The notes under the pieces are model-generated. The model did not search any database. It was given only the letters and a program-made list of their open reading frames with translations, and was not told where the DNA came from. Shown one piece after another: positions 18,701 through 27,185 of a DNA stretch of 64,000 nucleotides. The translations under genes were made by a program, and so were the position numbers. The stretch is taken from assembly GCF_900167535.1 (NCBI RefSeq), contig NZ_FUYE01000004.1, positions 63,603 through 127,602 of the forward strand. Reading direction: 5' to 3'. This DNA is from Prosthecobacter debontii (GTDB taxonomy: Bacteria; Verrucomicrobiota; Verrucomicrobiia; Verrucomicrobiales; Verrucomicrobiaceae). How positions within the stretch are numbered: the first letter of the stretch is position 1; every line of letters begins with the position of its first letter.

Positions 18701-21700
18701 CGTGGCGTTTGTGAGCGTAAAATCGGAGGTGGTCAATCCTGTGACTGCTTGAGTAAAGCTAACCTGCACCATGAATGGGCCGGTTTCGATGGATGAAGCT
18801 GCAGTCAATGTCGCAGCAGGAGCAACCGCCACTTGATTGCCGAGGATCTGCACCTGATCAAAAACCGCCGTTGTGCTTTCCTGTGTCTGGCCGGAGGTCG
18901 TGGCTAGACCGATGTAAACCTGAGTGGGCAAGCCGCTCAGTGTTGTACTGCTCACCTGAGTCCAGTTACTACCATCGGCAGAAGCATAACCAGTGAGCAC
19001 ATTGCCGGAACGAGCCAGACGCACCCAGTTGTTGGGAGATGCATTTAAGGAGGGTCCTCCCGCGTAGGTGGTTGTGCCAGCAGTCGCAGTTCGCCATACC
19101 ATGCCAAATCCATTGTTAGCCGCAGGTGGGGTGATGAAAGTGGTCGTGTGACGAGAACTCGCACCGAGCGTTTCGCGGATCATGACGCCGGCCTTGGCCC
19201 ATGGATTGGTATTTCCAAAGCTGCGAACTCGCGCTCGGATTTCCCCATCCCCATTCAGTAGCACTTGGTCAAAATGGAAACCATCTTCATTGAAGAAAAT
19301 ATCATAACCGGAAGCAGTGACTGTGTAAGTGCCCGATGCGGCATCGTAAGTCGTGCTCCCAGCCATTTGCACGCTGCCGATATCTTGACCTGTCAAAGTC
19401 GGTGCAGGGCTCTGGAAGGTGCGAGTCAAGGTATTGGAGATCGCATTTCCTAACCCCGTGCTGTCTTGAGCCCCATTGGCCATTAATGTCACGCTCGCAT
19501 TGGCGCTGGGGGTGAAGGTAAAGCTGTAGGTCACGCCGCTGCCGCTGAGGCCACTCACGGTCCCCCCAGTAACGGTGAGATCTTCCAAAGTGAAGCCTGT
19601 GACAGGGTGACTGAAGGTGGCACTGACCGTGAACGTTGCACTGACGGTCATGGGCGCGTTGCTGGCTAGAACGACGGTGAGCGGTAGCGGGGCACTGGTT
19701 GGAGCATCGTCGATCTGCTGGAGATAGCTGACGAGTTTTGCCAGATCGGTGTCATTGATCGAGAGTCCTTGGTGTGCCCGAACCGCGTCGGACAAGGTCG
19801 CTGCTGACCCATCGTGCAAGTAAGGTGCTGTCGCCCACACGCCTCGCAGCGTCGGCACATCCAAGCCTGTTAATGCGCCGTTCAGACGTTTGCCACTGGC
19901 TGGTTTCAGGGTGCCAATGTCGCGGAAGACATCTCGAGCACTGTTGGTAAAGCCGTTACCACTGTGACAGGAGGCACAGTTTTGTTGGCGAAAGATTTTT
20001 TCTCCTTCCAGGGCGGTGCTGGTGAGTGTCCCATCCGGGTTTCGGTGTGGGCTTTTGGGCTCGCTGGTCAGAGACTTCACATAAGCGGCCAGAGCGTCGA
20101 GATCAGCACTGATTCCGGCTTTGGGATCACCCAGCGGCTGATTGCGTGTGCCTGTATTGAATTGAGTGTCCGTCATTAGACCTGTGCCACCAGCCAGGTT
20201 GCGGATTTGACCTTCGAAATCATGAACTTCATCGAAGTTACCGGACCAATGCAGCATGCCTTGATTGCCATGACCTTTGAGGGTGATGGTGTTGCGCAAA
20301 CCTTCACCAAACCCGGTGAGATCCCAGGTGCGACCATCGTGCCCTCCATCATTGTGACACGTGGCGCAGGAAATGTACTCTTGGAGAGCCAAACGCGTAT
20401 CCAGCGCATCATAGAAGAGTTGTTTGCCTAACAGGATTTGCGGGGTCAGTTTTTCAACCGACACCGTGCTCAGTGTGGCCTGCGCGCTCGGAGGCTGGGT
20501 GCCGCCGCGAATGACGCTTCCCACATCACAGATGCTGAGGGTGCGATCCATGAAGTTCTGGACATAGAGTGTATTGCCATCGGGAGAAATCGCCAATCCC
20601 TGGGGGGCGCGGCCGACACTGAAGCGCATTAGTTCTTCTTTAGACCAAGCATCCACAATCGCGACAGAGCGGCTGGCTTCCAAGGCGACGAAAAGATAAC
20701 CGCCCCAAGGATCAAAGACGGCCGCGCTCGGCATTCCCGCATTATCGAAATCGATTCGACCTGCGGCATCTTCGCTCTGGCTCGTCAGATTGATTCGACT
20801 GGCGATGGCTCGCAGACTTTGATCGTGGTTCAAGCCGACGCCATTGCGTAGAGATCCGCGCTTGATGTTATCCTGCTTGGAGGGAATCCATGCAGAAAGG
20901 CCGTCTGGAGACAAAGCCGGGGAGCCTAGATAATTCGGAATACCTTTGGCGGAAGTCGGTGTGTCTTCAGCCTCGCTGTGTTGCAGGACAATCAAGCGTT
21001 CAATGGCTAGCGAGCTGGCCGTTAGGACCAACACTTCACCTCCTCGTCCTGTCGTATTCGGTGTTGCGGTATTTTCGCCAGGCACCGCCGGTGAAATGAA
21101 ACGACTTACATACAGCCTCGTGCCTGAGGCATCGATGGCCAGATGGCGAGCATGTTGGCCGATGGATTGGCTGCTAACGGTAGCTCCGGTACTTGGGTTG
21201 AGTTTCAGCAGTTGCCCAGTAGCTTCCAAGGCGACAAAGGCTGCTCCACCGTTCGGATCGAAGACTAGACCGAAGGGACGAGATCCACGTGGTAAAGAGA
21301 TCGTTGTGGATACAGCAAAAGAGGTGTTGCTGAGGATGGAAATGGAGGCGCTTTCCGTATTCACCACCCAGACGCGACCATCGAGAGCTTGAGCGATGCT
21401 ACGTGGGGCTGTGCCCACCGTTGTTTCCGCTAATTTGGTGCGCGTGACGGTGTCGAGGACAGTCACACTATCACTATCCGGGTTAACCACCCAGACACGA
21501 TCGTTGCCTGTTGTGCGGTCTTCGAAAAATAGGCTCGAAGACGAAGTTGGTTTTTTAGCGGTTAGCGCTGCATAGACGATTTGGTAAGCACCGGTGCTCG
21601 TGGTTAAGCCTGTGTTGTCAGTAGCGGTGACCGTGATCAAATACCGTCCAGGGTTGGCGAAGGCATGCGTAATGCTGGTGGAACTGCTATAGGCGGTCGT

Positions 21701-24604
21701 TGCGGAGCCATCACCGAAGTCCCACCGATAACGTGGGCTGGCTCCGCCGGTGCTTTGAGCGGTCAAACTGATGGTGCTTGCTGCTAGGGCGGGCTGAGTG
21801 CTGAGCGGCTGGAGGACCAAGGCATTGTTGATGGTCCATGTGAAGCTGATAGGCACTGCGGCGGAGTATCCGTCGGTCACACTGACGGTCGTATTGAATG
21901 TCCCTGCGGTTGTCGGGTTTCCAGTGATGACACCGGTGTTGGTTTGAATGGTCAAACCCGTGGGTAGGCCTACAGCGCTGTAGATCAGAGCATCTTGATT
22001 GGCATCACTCGCGGAGATCGGCATATTGACAGAGACCCCGCGGACGCTGTTTTGGTTGCCAGGGTGGGTGACCACAGGCGCTGTAGGAAGAGCGAAAGCA
22101 TTGCTGAAGAAGCTCCAAGCCAGCACCTCGTGAGTGTTCGTGCTACCACCGGTTGCTCCAGTAAAGCCCACCCAAGCGTTGGCTCCCACCATGGTAGGGA
22201 GGTCAATGTCGTTCAGTGTGAGAACCGCAGCCGCGGGGCGGTCGCTCACAATGCCCTGGGCGAGGTAAATGCGAAGAACGTTTGAAGGGCCGTCATATTC
22301 GATCCAAAGCGTATGAGCACTGCCATTTTCCAGATCGAACGGCGCTGTGTAAGTGCCCAGGTGCGGGGAGATAAAGCCTCGGGTTAACACACCGATGTGA
22401 TTGGCATTCGGATCTGTGCCACTCGCATAAGTATCTAGTTCGATAGCTAAGCTGTTCATAAGCCCTTCGTAGCCTAAGCCTCCCCCTAGACTGCCGACGC
22501 CATTGAGACGATCATTTTGCAATACGAAAGTCATGCCGTCAGCTCCATCACCAGAGCCATTCATGCGAAAGACGAAGCGCGTGGTGAAAGAGGTGCCAGC
22601 GGAAACAGGCAGCGGATTTTTCAAGAATGCAGTGCCTGCGAGGCTGCTGCCATTAGGAGTCAGTTGCAATACGCTACCGTTGACGCTGGCACTGCCATTG
22701 ATCTGAAGACTGGTGGAGCCACCTGTAAAATTGGCAAAATCTTGGCTGATATTCGCAGGGGTGATGGTCCAGGTGAAATCGGCGCTGGCACTGGTCATGC
22801 CGTCCGTAGCAGTCACGCGTGGGTTGTAGGTGCCGATCGTGGTCGGCGAGCCACTGATAATGCCCGTGCTGCTCTGCATGACCAGTCCAGGAGGCAGTGC
22901 CGTGGCGCTGTAAGTCACCGTACCACTGCCAGGAGCCACTCCATACACAGCCAGTGAGACGGCGGCATTCACAGCGCTGTTTTGCACGCCGGGATTGGCA
23001 ATGGTGACGGTGGTGGCTGGGTCCACTTGGATGATGTCAGCTTCGGAATAAGCTCCGTTCGCACCGATGGCAAAAAGCATCCAGTAGCCAGGCGTCATCA
23101 CATAAGGGTTTGCATGCCCGGTGATGGAGTAAATCCCCGGAGAAGTTTCACTGAAGGGGAGGTTCAGGAAACGGAGGTCCGTATTCATCGAGTGTGTCTG
23201 GGAGGACATCTTGATGAAGCTGAATTTAGTGATGCCCGGTGTGGCACGAACCGAGAAGACAGTGCCATTACCGATGTAGGCGGGTGCTTGGCTGATGACG
23301 GGCCTCACCGCATCCGAACCATCTGCGGCAAAGAGCATGGGCGGCGTGTAAAGTTGACCATCCCGATGATCTGCGCTGTTCCCTGAGAGTCCGCCGCCAC
23401 CGGACCACACGCGGCCATCTGGCAACAGGAGGGCGAGTGAGTGATAGTTGCGCGGCACGCTCATATCGGTGACTTCGCGCCACTGTCCGGTAACGGGATT
23501 CCAGATTTCTGGCGAAAGAATGCTCCCCGTGTCATTAAATTTCAGTCCAGAAGTATTGCCTCCGATGACCATGACCTCGCCTGTGGGTAAAATCACCGAG
23601 TTGGCAAACTGTCGTGCATATTTCATCGAGGCCGTTTGCTTGACGACAGGCGTGCCGCTACGGATGTCGATGGTGAAAGCCAGATTGGTGCTGGTTCCGG
23701 TCGAGCTATCACTTGGATTGGAATTTGTGTTGGATGAACCCCCTGCTACAAGGATAAGGCCCTCATCATAGACAGCAAAGCAGCCTTCTTTCGGGTATTG
23801 AACCCCTGGCACGTTCACCCCACTGTAAGTTAGGCTGCCGTTGCCGGATGTGGTGACCCAGTTCATCTGCCGGGTGGGGCCGCCATGGAAGAGACGCCCG
23901 TCTGGGGCGACGACCATCAGGGGGTGCCAGCGAGTCACGTAACCCGGTTGGCTCACCACCGTCGCCCAATTGATTCCGGACAGCCGTCGCCAGCCGCCGG
24001 AGGCTGTCCACTGTTCAGCGGTATTCGTGCCGCCATCACCTGTGACGGTGAAAACACTGCCGTCTGTCAGGGCCACGCTGGTGTTATACCAGCGACCGTC
24101 ATTCATGTTAGCAATGGCTGACCACTGATTAGTTCGCCAGTCAAAGATACTACTGAGGCGAGTCGTGTTGCGACCACCATTGATGATCAGGCGGCCGTCT
24201 TTAAGAAGTGCTGTGCCGCCGCAGAACATATCGTGGCGGGTGTTATTGATTTCGGTAAACACACCGGTTCCTGGGTTCCACACCGCAGCGTAGGTGAATT
24301 CAGCTCCAACAGGGAAGGTGGTTCTTTGATTGGAGGCAAAGGTCAGGAGGCGTCCATCGGGAAGCGTGGCTGCGGTGACAGGAATATGCGGTGTCCAACT
24401 GATCACGGGGCCCCAGACGCCGACCTGACTCCGCTGAGCAGCTGTTGGTGCTGGCCCGGTCTGGACAATGAAAGCGGGTGCCAGAATAGCGGCGTCAGCC
24501 GCGAGTTGATCTGAAAGACCGTGATCATCTCCAGCCTGGCTGAAGGTGGAGAGAAGGAAGCCTAACAAAATGAAGAGCTGGCGAGTCGGGAGGAACTTCG
24601 TCAT
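15752..24604 (-). CDS. Giant secreted galactose-oxidase-type copper radical oxidase with diheme peroxidase domain
   Basis: 2950 residues with a signal peptide (1-24). Residues ~60-530 match the galactose/glyoxal oxidase fold plus its DUF1929-type C-terminal domain. The copper and cofactor residues are in place: Cys128 and Tyr173 (thioether-linked pair), Tyr387-His388 (RNYHSLALLLPDGR) and His471 (THSMNTD). The residue equivalent to the stacking Trp of fungal galactose oxidase is Gly191, so the substrate may differ. Then come putative-Ig domains, a legume-lectin-like domain (~615-830), a PKD domain, a YVTN propeller (~1045-1370) and a diheme peroxidase-like domain with CATCH (~1412) and CASCH (~1541). 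Three tandem ~290-residue units (starting ~1736, 2026, 2311) each join a LamG-like and an Ig-like module. A DRDFDGDDVND calcium-type loop lies at ~2530. Its start overlaps the upstream peroxidase gene by 4 bp. Substrate unknown. Confidence 0.85.
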   Translation of the reverse strand: MTKFLPTRQLFILLGFLLSTFSQAGDDHGLSDQLAADAAILAPAFIVQTGPAPTAAQRSQVGVWGPVISWTPHIPVTAATLPDGRLLTFASNQRTTFPVGAEFTYAAVWNPGTGVFTEINNTRHDMFCGGTALLKDGRLIINGGRNTTRLSSIFDWRTNQWSAIANMNDGRWYNTSVALTDGSVFTVTGDGGTNTAEQWTASGGWRRLSGINWATVVSQPGYVTRWHPLMVVAPDGRLFHGGPTRQMNWVTTSGNGSLTYSGVNVPGVQYPKEGCFAVYDEGLILVAGGSSNTNSNPSDSSTGTSTNLAFTIDIRSGTPVVKQTASMKYARQFANSVILPTGEVMVIGGNTSGLKFNDTGSILSPEIWNPVTGQWREVTDMSVPRNYHSLALLLPDGRVWSGGGGLSGNSADHRDGQLYTPPMLFAADGSDAVRPVISQAPAYIGNGTVFSVRATPGITKFSFIKMSSQTHSMNTDLRFLNLPFSETSPGIYSITGHANPYVMTPGYWMLFAIGANGAYSEADIIQVDPATTVTIANPGVQNSAVNAAVSLAVYGVAPGSGTVTYSATALPPGLVMQSSTGIISGSPTTIGTYNPRVTATDGMTSASADFTWTITPANISQDFANFTGGSTSLQINGSASVNGSVLQLTPNGSSLAGTAFLKNPLPVSAGTSFTTRFVFRMNGSGDGADGMTFVLQNDRLNGVGSLGGGLGYEGLMNSLAIELDTYASGTDPNANHIGVLTRGFISPHLGTYTAPFDLENGSAHTLWIEYDGPSNVLRIYLAQGIVSDRPAAAVLTLNDIDLPTMVGANAWVGFTGATGGSTNTHEVLAWSFFSNAFALPTAPVVTHPGNQNSVRGVSVNMPISASDANQDALIYSAVGLPTGLTIQTNTGVITGNPTTAGTFNTTVSVTDGYSAAVPISFTWTINNALVLQPLSTQPALAASTISLTAQSTGGASPRYRWDFGDGSATTAYSSSTSITHAFANPGRYLITVTATDNTGLTTSTGAYQIVYAALTAKKPTSSSSLFFEDRTTGNDRVWVVNPDSDSVTVLDTVTRTKLAETTVGTAPRSIAQALDGRVWVVNTESASISILSNTSFAVSTTISLPRGSRPFGLVFDPNGGAAFVALEATGQLLKLNPSTGATVSSQSIGQHARHLAIDASGTRLYVSRFISPAVPGENTATPNTTGRGGEVLVLTASSLAIERLIVLQHSEAEDTPTSAKGIPNYLGSPALSPDGLSAWIPSKQDNIKRGSLRNGVGLNHDQSLRAIASRINLTSQSEDAAGRIDFDNAGMPSAAVFDPWGGYLFVALEASRSVAIVDAWSKEELMRFSVGRAPQGLAISPDGNTLYVQNFMDRTLSICDVGSVIRGGTQPPSAQATLSTVSVEKLTPQILLGKQLFYDALDTRLALQEYISCATCHNDGGHDGRTWDLTGFGEGLRNTITLKGHGNQGMLHWSGNFDEVHDFEGQIRNLAGGTGLMTDTQFNTGTRNQPLGDPKAGISADLDALAAYVKSLTSEPKSPHRNPDGTLTSTALEGEKIFRQQNCASCHSGNGFTNSARDVFRDIGTLKPASGKRLNGALTGLDVPTLRGVWATAPYLHDGSAATLSDAVRAHQGLSINDTDLAKLVSYLQQIDDAPTSAPLPLTVVLASNAPMTVSATFTVSATFSHPVTGFTLEDLTVTGGTVSGLSGSGVTYSFTFTPSANASVTLMANGAQDSTGLGNAISNTLTRTFQSPAPTLTGQDIGSVQMAGSTTYDAASGTYTVTASGYDIFFNEDGFHFDQVLLNGDGEIRARVRSFGNTNPWAKAGVMIRETLGASSRHTTTFITPPAANNGFGMVWRTATAGTTTYAGGPSLNASPNNWVRLARSGNVLTGYASADGSNWTQVSSTTLSGLPTQVYIGLATTSGQTQESTTAVFDQVQILGNQVAVAPAATLTAASSIETGPFMVQVSFTQAVTGLTTSDFTLTNATASNLTGSGTNYSVTITPTATGIVTVSLPASSAVNVANLGNTASNTVTVNYAPPVVVSLQGQDVGTVEVTGSTQFSSGVYTLKGAGEDIFFSQDGFQYALTQLNGDGEIRARVTSQTNLNPWAKAGVMFRENLTGGSRHALMFTTPTNAGNGFGMVWRPTANSAASYAAGPALNATPNNWVRLVRSGNLITAYSSANGTSWTTVNSVTLSGLPSNLYVGLALTSGSRTQLSTATFDNVQIVGTQTAVPPAVTLSSSSSVETGPFQIQAQFSQSVTGVALTDFTVTNGTASNLAGSGTSYSVTITPGSEGAVNISMPAGAAQNSSSIASTASNTLTVTYAPPVVVSLQGRDIGNGQVAGSTTFSSSTGSYTLKGCGSDIFFNEDGLHYAAIQLTGDGEIRARVTAQSNQNPWGKAGVMFRENLTGGSRHATMFTTPTGAGNGFGFVWRSVTNATTNYAGGPALNPAPNNWVRLVRSGETFTAYASSNGTSWTTVSVISLEGIPATLYVGLALTSSQALELGTASFDNVQIVGTQSSTGSTGGSTPNGSTDLLGSSNAKDRDFDGDDVNDLIEYALNNDNSYDAGWWLTATPEGRVDAHLVHPRFINDVSFKLESSQDLVTWQPVALAPTSVPLNADEEQLTWSGISHLSNQSLERGIVRLRVTHSSGITAASAPQTWQRHTLSVGSQSIGVSWVNAPIYAGFANEVSSANTLQVQGAVSTPIAGIPCYLEVRDGAHAGHRIDILSIIGSALTLNLSSSSSTLHTLPVDLAGARIVVRPHVTLNQVFPKTLLQGATVSPQADQVLFFDKTDWQTQWLELSATRHEWRSIGDAKAPSTDTKIIPPGTGVMVKIAALPISYTLTGHVRTGAFLRPLDQTHNLLALPWPVDSTPQQLNFAATYGFTAGTSTTNSDQLQLWAGDQTPGASTYDVYWLRQSGAAGVWTPKSGTHSDVTATLKLSAQRCFFLKIQPRSGESSWNMPSLVLP
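17090..19400. repeat. Three tandem ~870-bp intragenic repeats
   Basis: Within the giant oxidase gene, three successive units begin with GQD(I/V)G or GRDIG (about 19395, 18525 and 17670, reading leftward). Each contains NGDGEIRARV-like or TGDGEIRARV-like, NPWAKAGVM-like and NNWVRL segments followed by an Ig-like linker; the last unit lacks the trailing Ig part. Protein and DNA similarity are both high, so the array arose by tandem duplication and may vary in copy number between strains or be mis-assembled from short reads. Confidence 0.75.
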
Positions 24605-26334
24605 GGTGTATGGACAATCTTGGGCTTGGCTGGCGGAGAGACGAACTCTTCGTCTGTGAGGGTCTTGAGGAAGGCAACCAGAGCCCGCTTTTCGTCATCG
24701 GTGAGTCGCAGCCCTTCGACGGGGTGTTTGGCTAGATTGGGATCGAGGGTTTCGCTGCGTTGTACTCCGCTGTTGTAGTGCTCCACCACTTCTTCCAACG
24801 TTTGAAAGCGCCCGTCATGCATGTAGGGAGCTGTGCGGGCGATGTTTCTCAGGCCTGGAGTTTTGAACTTGCCTTTGTCCGCTGGATTTCCTGAGACTCT
24901 CATGCGGCCGACATCGGCGGGTGTCAGATCCAAGCCATTGTTCTTGAACTGGTGATCGGTAAAAAGCGTGCCGCCATGGCAGTGAAAGCAGTCAGCCCCC
25001 CGCAGTCCGCGAGCGGGATCAAACTCTGTGACAAACAACTGCAGACCGCGCTTCTCTTCTTCGGTCATCAGTGCTACCTTACGGGCCGCTTGATCGAATC
25101 GAGAGTCTTGAGAGACTAGAGTTAACAAAAATTGCTCCAGAGCCTTGGCGATCTTCTCGGAGGTGATTTCTTCAGAGTCAAAGGCTCCAGCAAAATCATC
25201 TTTCAAATCAGCGATCTTAGCCGGGACTCGGTCCAGGCTTTCATTCATCTCATGCTTATCTTGGATAGGGAGTAGGACTTGCTCCCTCAGACTGTTCGCG
25301 CGTCCATCCCAGAAGAAGGAGCTACTCCAGGCCAGATTGAACAGGGGCATGGCTTGGCGGGTTCCTTGCTGCCCCTCAGCGCCCAAACTTACTGGGCGTG
25401 AATCGCTAAACGCTAAGCTGCGATCATGGCAGCTCGCGCAGGATTGGGTGTTGTTGATCGATAGACGTGGGTCATGAAACAACTTCTCTCCCAGTGAGAC
25501 TCCCTCTTGAGTGATCGGATTATCGGACGGTAACTGCACTTGGGGTAACCGGCGGCTGATCTTGAGAGGAAGGGGATGGGTGCTAGTCGGTGCGGGCAGC
25601 GCATCATGTGCACTCATGTTTTCCGTCGGCTGATAGAGATCATAGCGCACTGACTCGAGCGAGAATGCCTTGGAAATATTGGCCCGCAGTTTGGGCACCA
25701 GGGGATCTCCGCTGCGGGAATGGGTGCTATGGCCCTCGTTCGCTAAGTCGATGCCCTGAAGGATCTGGGCAGAATCAAGCTGCAATTTGATCGTGACAGG
25801 GCCACCGCCTTGAAAGTCCACTGGGATTTCGACCGGCACCGTGTTGGGACTCTTGGCGAGATGAAAGGAGTAGCCGCTCAGTTCTTTCCCCGGCTGTCTC
25901 CAACGGCCTTCGATCGCCATGTAAACATAGCCCCCCTGCCAACCCCAATGCAGACCGCAGACGTTGGGGTGCAGTGGATGATCTGGCGGCAGAAGGTTTG
26001 GATCCGCTTTATCCTGCGGTTCAGGGACGCCCACGACGAATCGCACAGCTTTGAAGCGAGAGGCGGGGATTCCATCTGCTTGGGCCACGAAACGTTTTTG
26101 CCCCAGGCTGTAATAGGCAAACCAATCCCTCGATTCCAACCATGAGCCGTCTACGTGCTGAAGAGCTAGGCCTGAGACTAGAAAATCCAGTCTCTCCAAA
26201 GACTCCATGTGGGAATCCGCAACGCCCTGAATGAGCGGCTCAGGCTGGATTTCCAAGTGCATCACCTGGGCGTGCAAGACCCCGAGGGAGAGCCCCCCTA
26301 GAGCCAGCAGGTATCGCAAGGCTTGGAACATCAT
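24601..26334 (-). CDS. Diheme peroxidase fused to an MbnP-like copper-protein domain (MbnP-MbnH-like)
   Basis: A 577-residue exported protein (signal peptide ~1-22). Residues ~25-190 resemble the MbnP family: HPN (122-124), LHWGWQGGY (128-136, with Trp130 and Trp132) and an EG pair after it. Residues ~260-560 are a MauG/CcpA/MbnH-type diheme peroxidase with CASCH (299-303), CFHCH (449-453) and the RTAPYMHDGRF segment (around 504-510). In known systems MbnH is a separate diheme enzyme that oxidises a Trp of MbnP to kynurenine, creating a copper site. Here both halves appear in one chain. It overlaps the copper radical oxidase gene by 4 bp (ATGA). The peroxidase assignment is strong; the MbnP assignment rests on motif recall. 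Confidence 0.78.
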   Translation of the reverse strand: MMFQALRYLLALGGLSLGVLHAQVMHLEIQPEPLIQGVADSHMESLERLDFLVSGLALQHVDGSWLESRDWFAYYSLGQKRFVAQADGIPASRFKAVRFVVGVPEPQDKADPNLLPPDHPLHPNVCGLHWGWQGGYVYMAIEGRWRQPGKELSGYSFHLAKSPNTVPVEIPVDFQGGGPVTIKLQLDSAQILQGIDLANEGHSTHSRSGDPLVPKLRANISKAFSLESVRYDLYQPTENMSAHDALPAPTSTHPLPLKISRRLPQVQLPSDNPITQEGVSLGEKLFHDPRLSINNTQSCASCHDRSLAFSDSRPVSLGAEGQQGTRQAMPLFNLAWSSSFFWDGRANSLREQVLLPIQDKHEMNESLDRVPAKIADLKDDFAGAFDSEEITSEKIAKALEQFLLTLVSQDSRFDQAARKVALMTEEEKRGLQLFVTEFDPARGLRGADCFHCHGGTLFTDHQFKNNGLDLTPADVGRMRVSGNPADKGKFKTPGLRNIARTAPYMHDGRFQTLEEVVEHYNSGVQRSETLDPNLAKHPVEGLRLTDDEKRALVAFLKTLTDEEFVSPPAKPKIVHTP

Positions 26335-26467
26335 TGAATTTGATTCTCGAATTTGAAAACAATTGCAATAATGATACGGAATGCTGTGGCTTCTATAGGG
26401 AAGATGTAAAATCCCTGTAAATTTCAGACGGCAATTCGCCTGTGTTGCGGAGGTTTACCTAATGACC
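26335..26467. promoter_or_regulatory. Promoter region of the peroxidase/oxidase operon
   Basis: 133 bp between the regulator stop and the peroxidase start. It is markedly AT-rich just before the start and carries a direct repeat GAATTTGA (26336-26343 and 26349-26356, 13 bp apart). A possible -10-like TATCATTAT reads leftward near 26370. These are candidate operator and promoter elements; I cannot assign a binding protein. No small cysteine-containing peptide gene is present. Confidence 0.35.
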
Positions 26468-27112
26468 TCAAATCGCCGTCAGCGAGAAAATAACCCGCTG
26501 TAGGCCCGATCGTTCTTCTTCCTGTCTCTCTACCGCACAACTCAGGAGGCGTTCCATCATCTCGCATTCGATCTCTCGAATCAGCGGATAAAGCTTCATG
26601 AGTTCCAGATAGGGACAATGGTAATCAACGATTCGGAGGCCACCTGTACCGCTGACTTCCACCACGGACATATTGCCATCCCCGCTGCGGAGTCGGCTCA
26701 AGACCAAAGCCTTGTTTTCCAGTCCCTCTTCCTTTTCCAGGCGTCTGGCATAACGATCCGCTCGCGACGCAAAGAAGGCGTAGAGCAATTTTTCGGGAGC
26801 TGTGGCGCCAAACAATCGTTCTGCATGGAAAAGCATTTCCAGTAAATGCTCGGCGGTTGCTGAAGGAAACAACGGATCCAGTTTATGCGTAAGACGGTAG
26901 ATCTTCTCGGGACGGCCATGCGGGACAGGATGCCTCCAGCTATCCAAGTAGCCCTTCTCTGTGAGGGCGTCACAGTGCTGCTTGACCCCCATGTAACTCA
27001 TCTTCATGACGGCACAGAGCTCCTTTACCGTCATCCCGGGTGACTGCTTCAGATGGAGGATGATATCCACCACGGGACTATGCATGATGTCGCGTAGGAT
27101 GGAGAAAATCAT
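26468..27112 (-). CDS. Winged-helix transcriptional regulator, SufR/DeoR-like with cysteines
   Basis: The N-terminal half is a winged helix-turn-helix (HLKQSPGMTVKELCAVMKMS, then the wing with HGRPEKIYRLT). The C-terminal part carries three cysteines in a SufR-like arrangement, HCPYLELMKLYP ... IEC ... LLSC, which in SufR-type repressors bind an Fe-S cluster. A metal- or redox-sensing regulator of the following copper/heme genes is therefore plausible. I start at ATG 27112 (MIFSILRDIMHS); TTG 27184 and ATG 27085 are alternatives. It stands 73 bp after the beta-repeat gene and 133 bp before the peroxidase, all leftward. The exact family is not certain. Confidence 0.72.
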   Translation of the reverse strand: MIFSILRDIMHSPVVDIILHLKQSPGMTVKELCAVMKMSYMGVKQHCDALTEKGYLDSWRHPVPHGRPEKIYRLTHKLDPLFPSATAEHLLEMLFHAERLFGATAPEKLLYAFFASRADRYARRLEKEEGLENKALVLSRLRSGDGNMSVVEVSGTGGLRIVDYHCPYLELMKLYPLIREIECEMMERLLSCAVERQEEERSGLQRVIFSLTAI

Positions 27113-27185
27113 AATCTGAGAATACGATCCCAAGCAGGGAAGCTTGATGGCTGACCTATTCCACGAGAGCCTTTTACCGATCAAA

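Noticed and set aside
26335-26467. Methanobactin precursor peptide or MbnB/MbnC genes next to the MbnP-MbnH-like fusion
   Set aside because: The gap has no Cys-containing short reading frame with a start codon, and no DUF692/MbnC-like gene exists in the window. The fusion appears to work outside a methanobactin operon.
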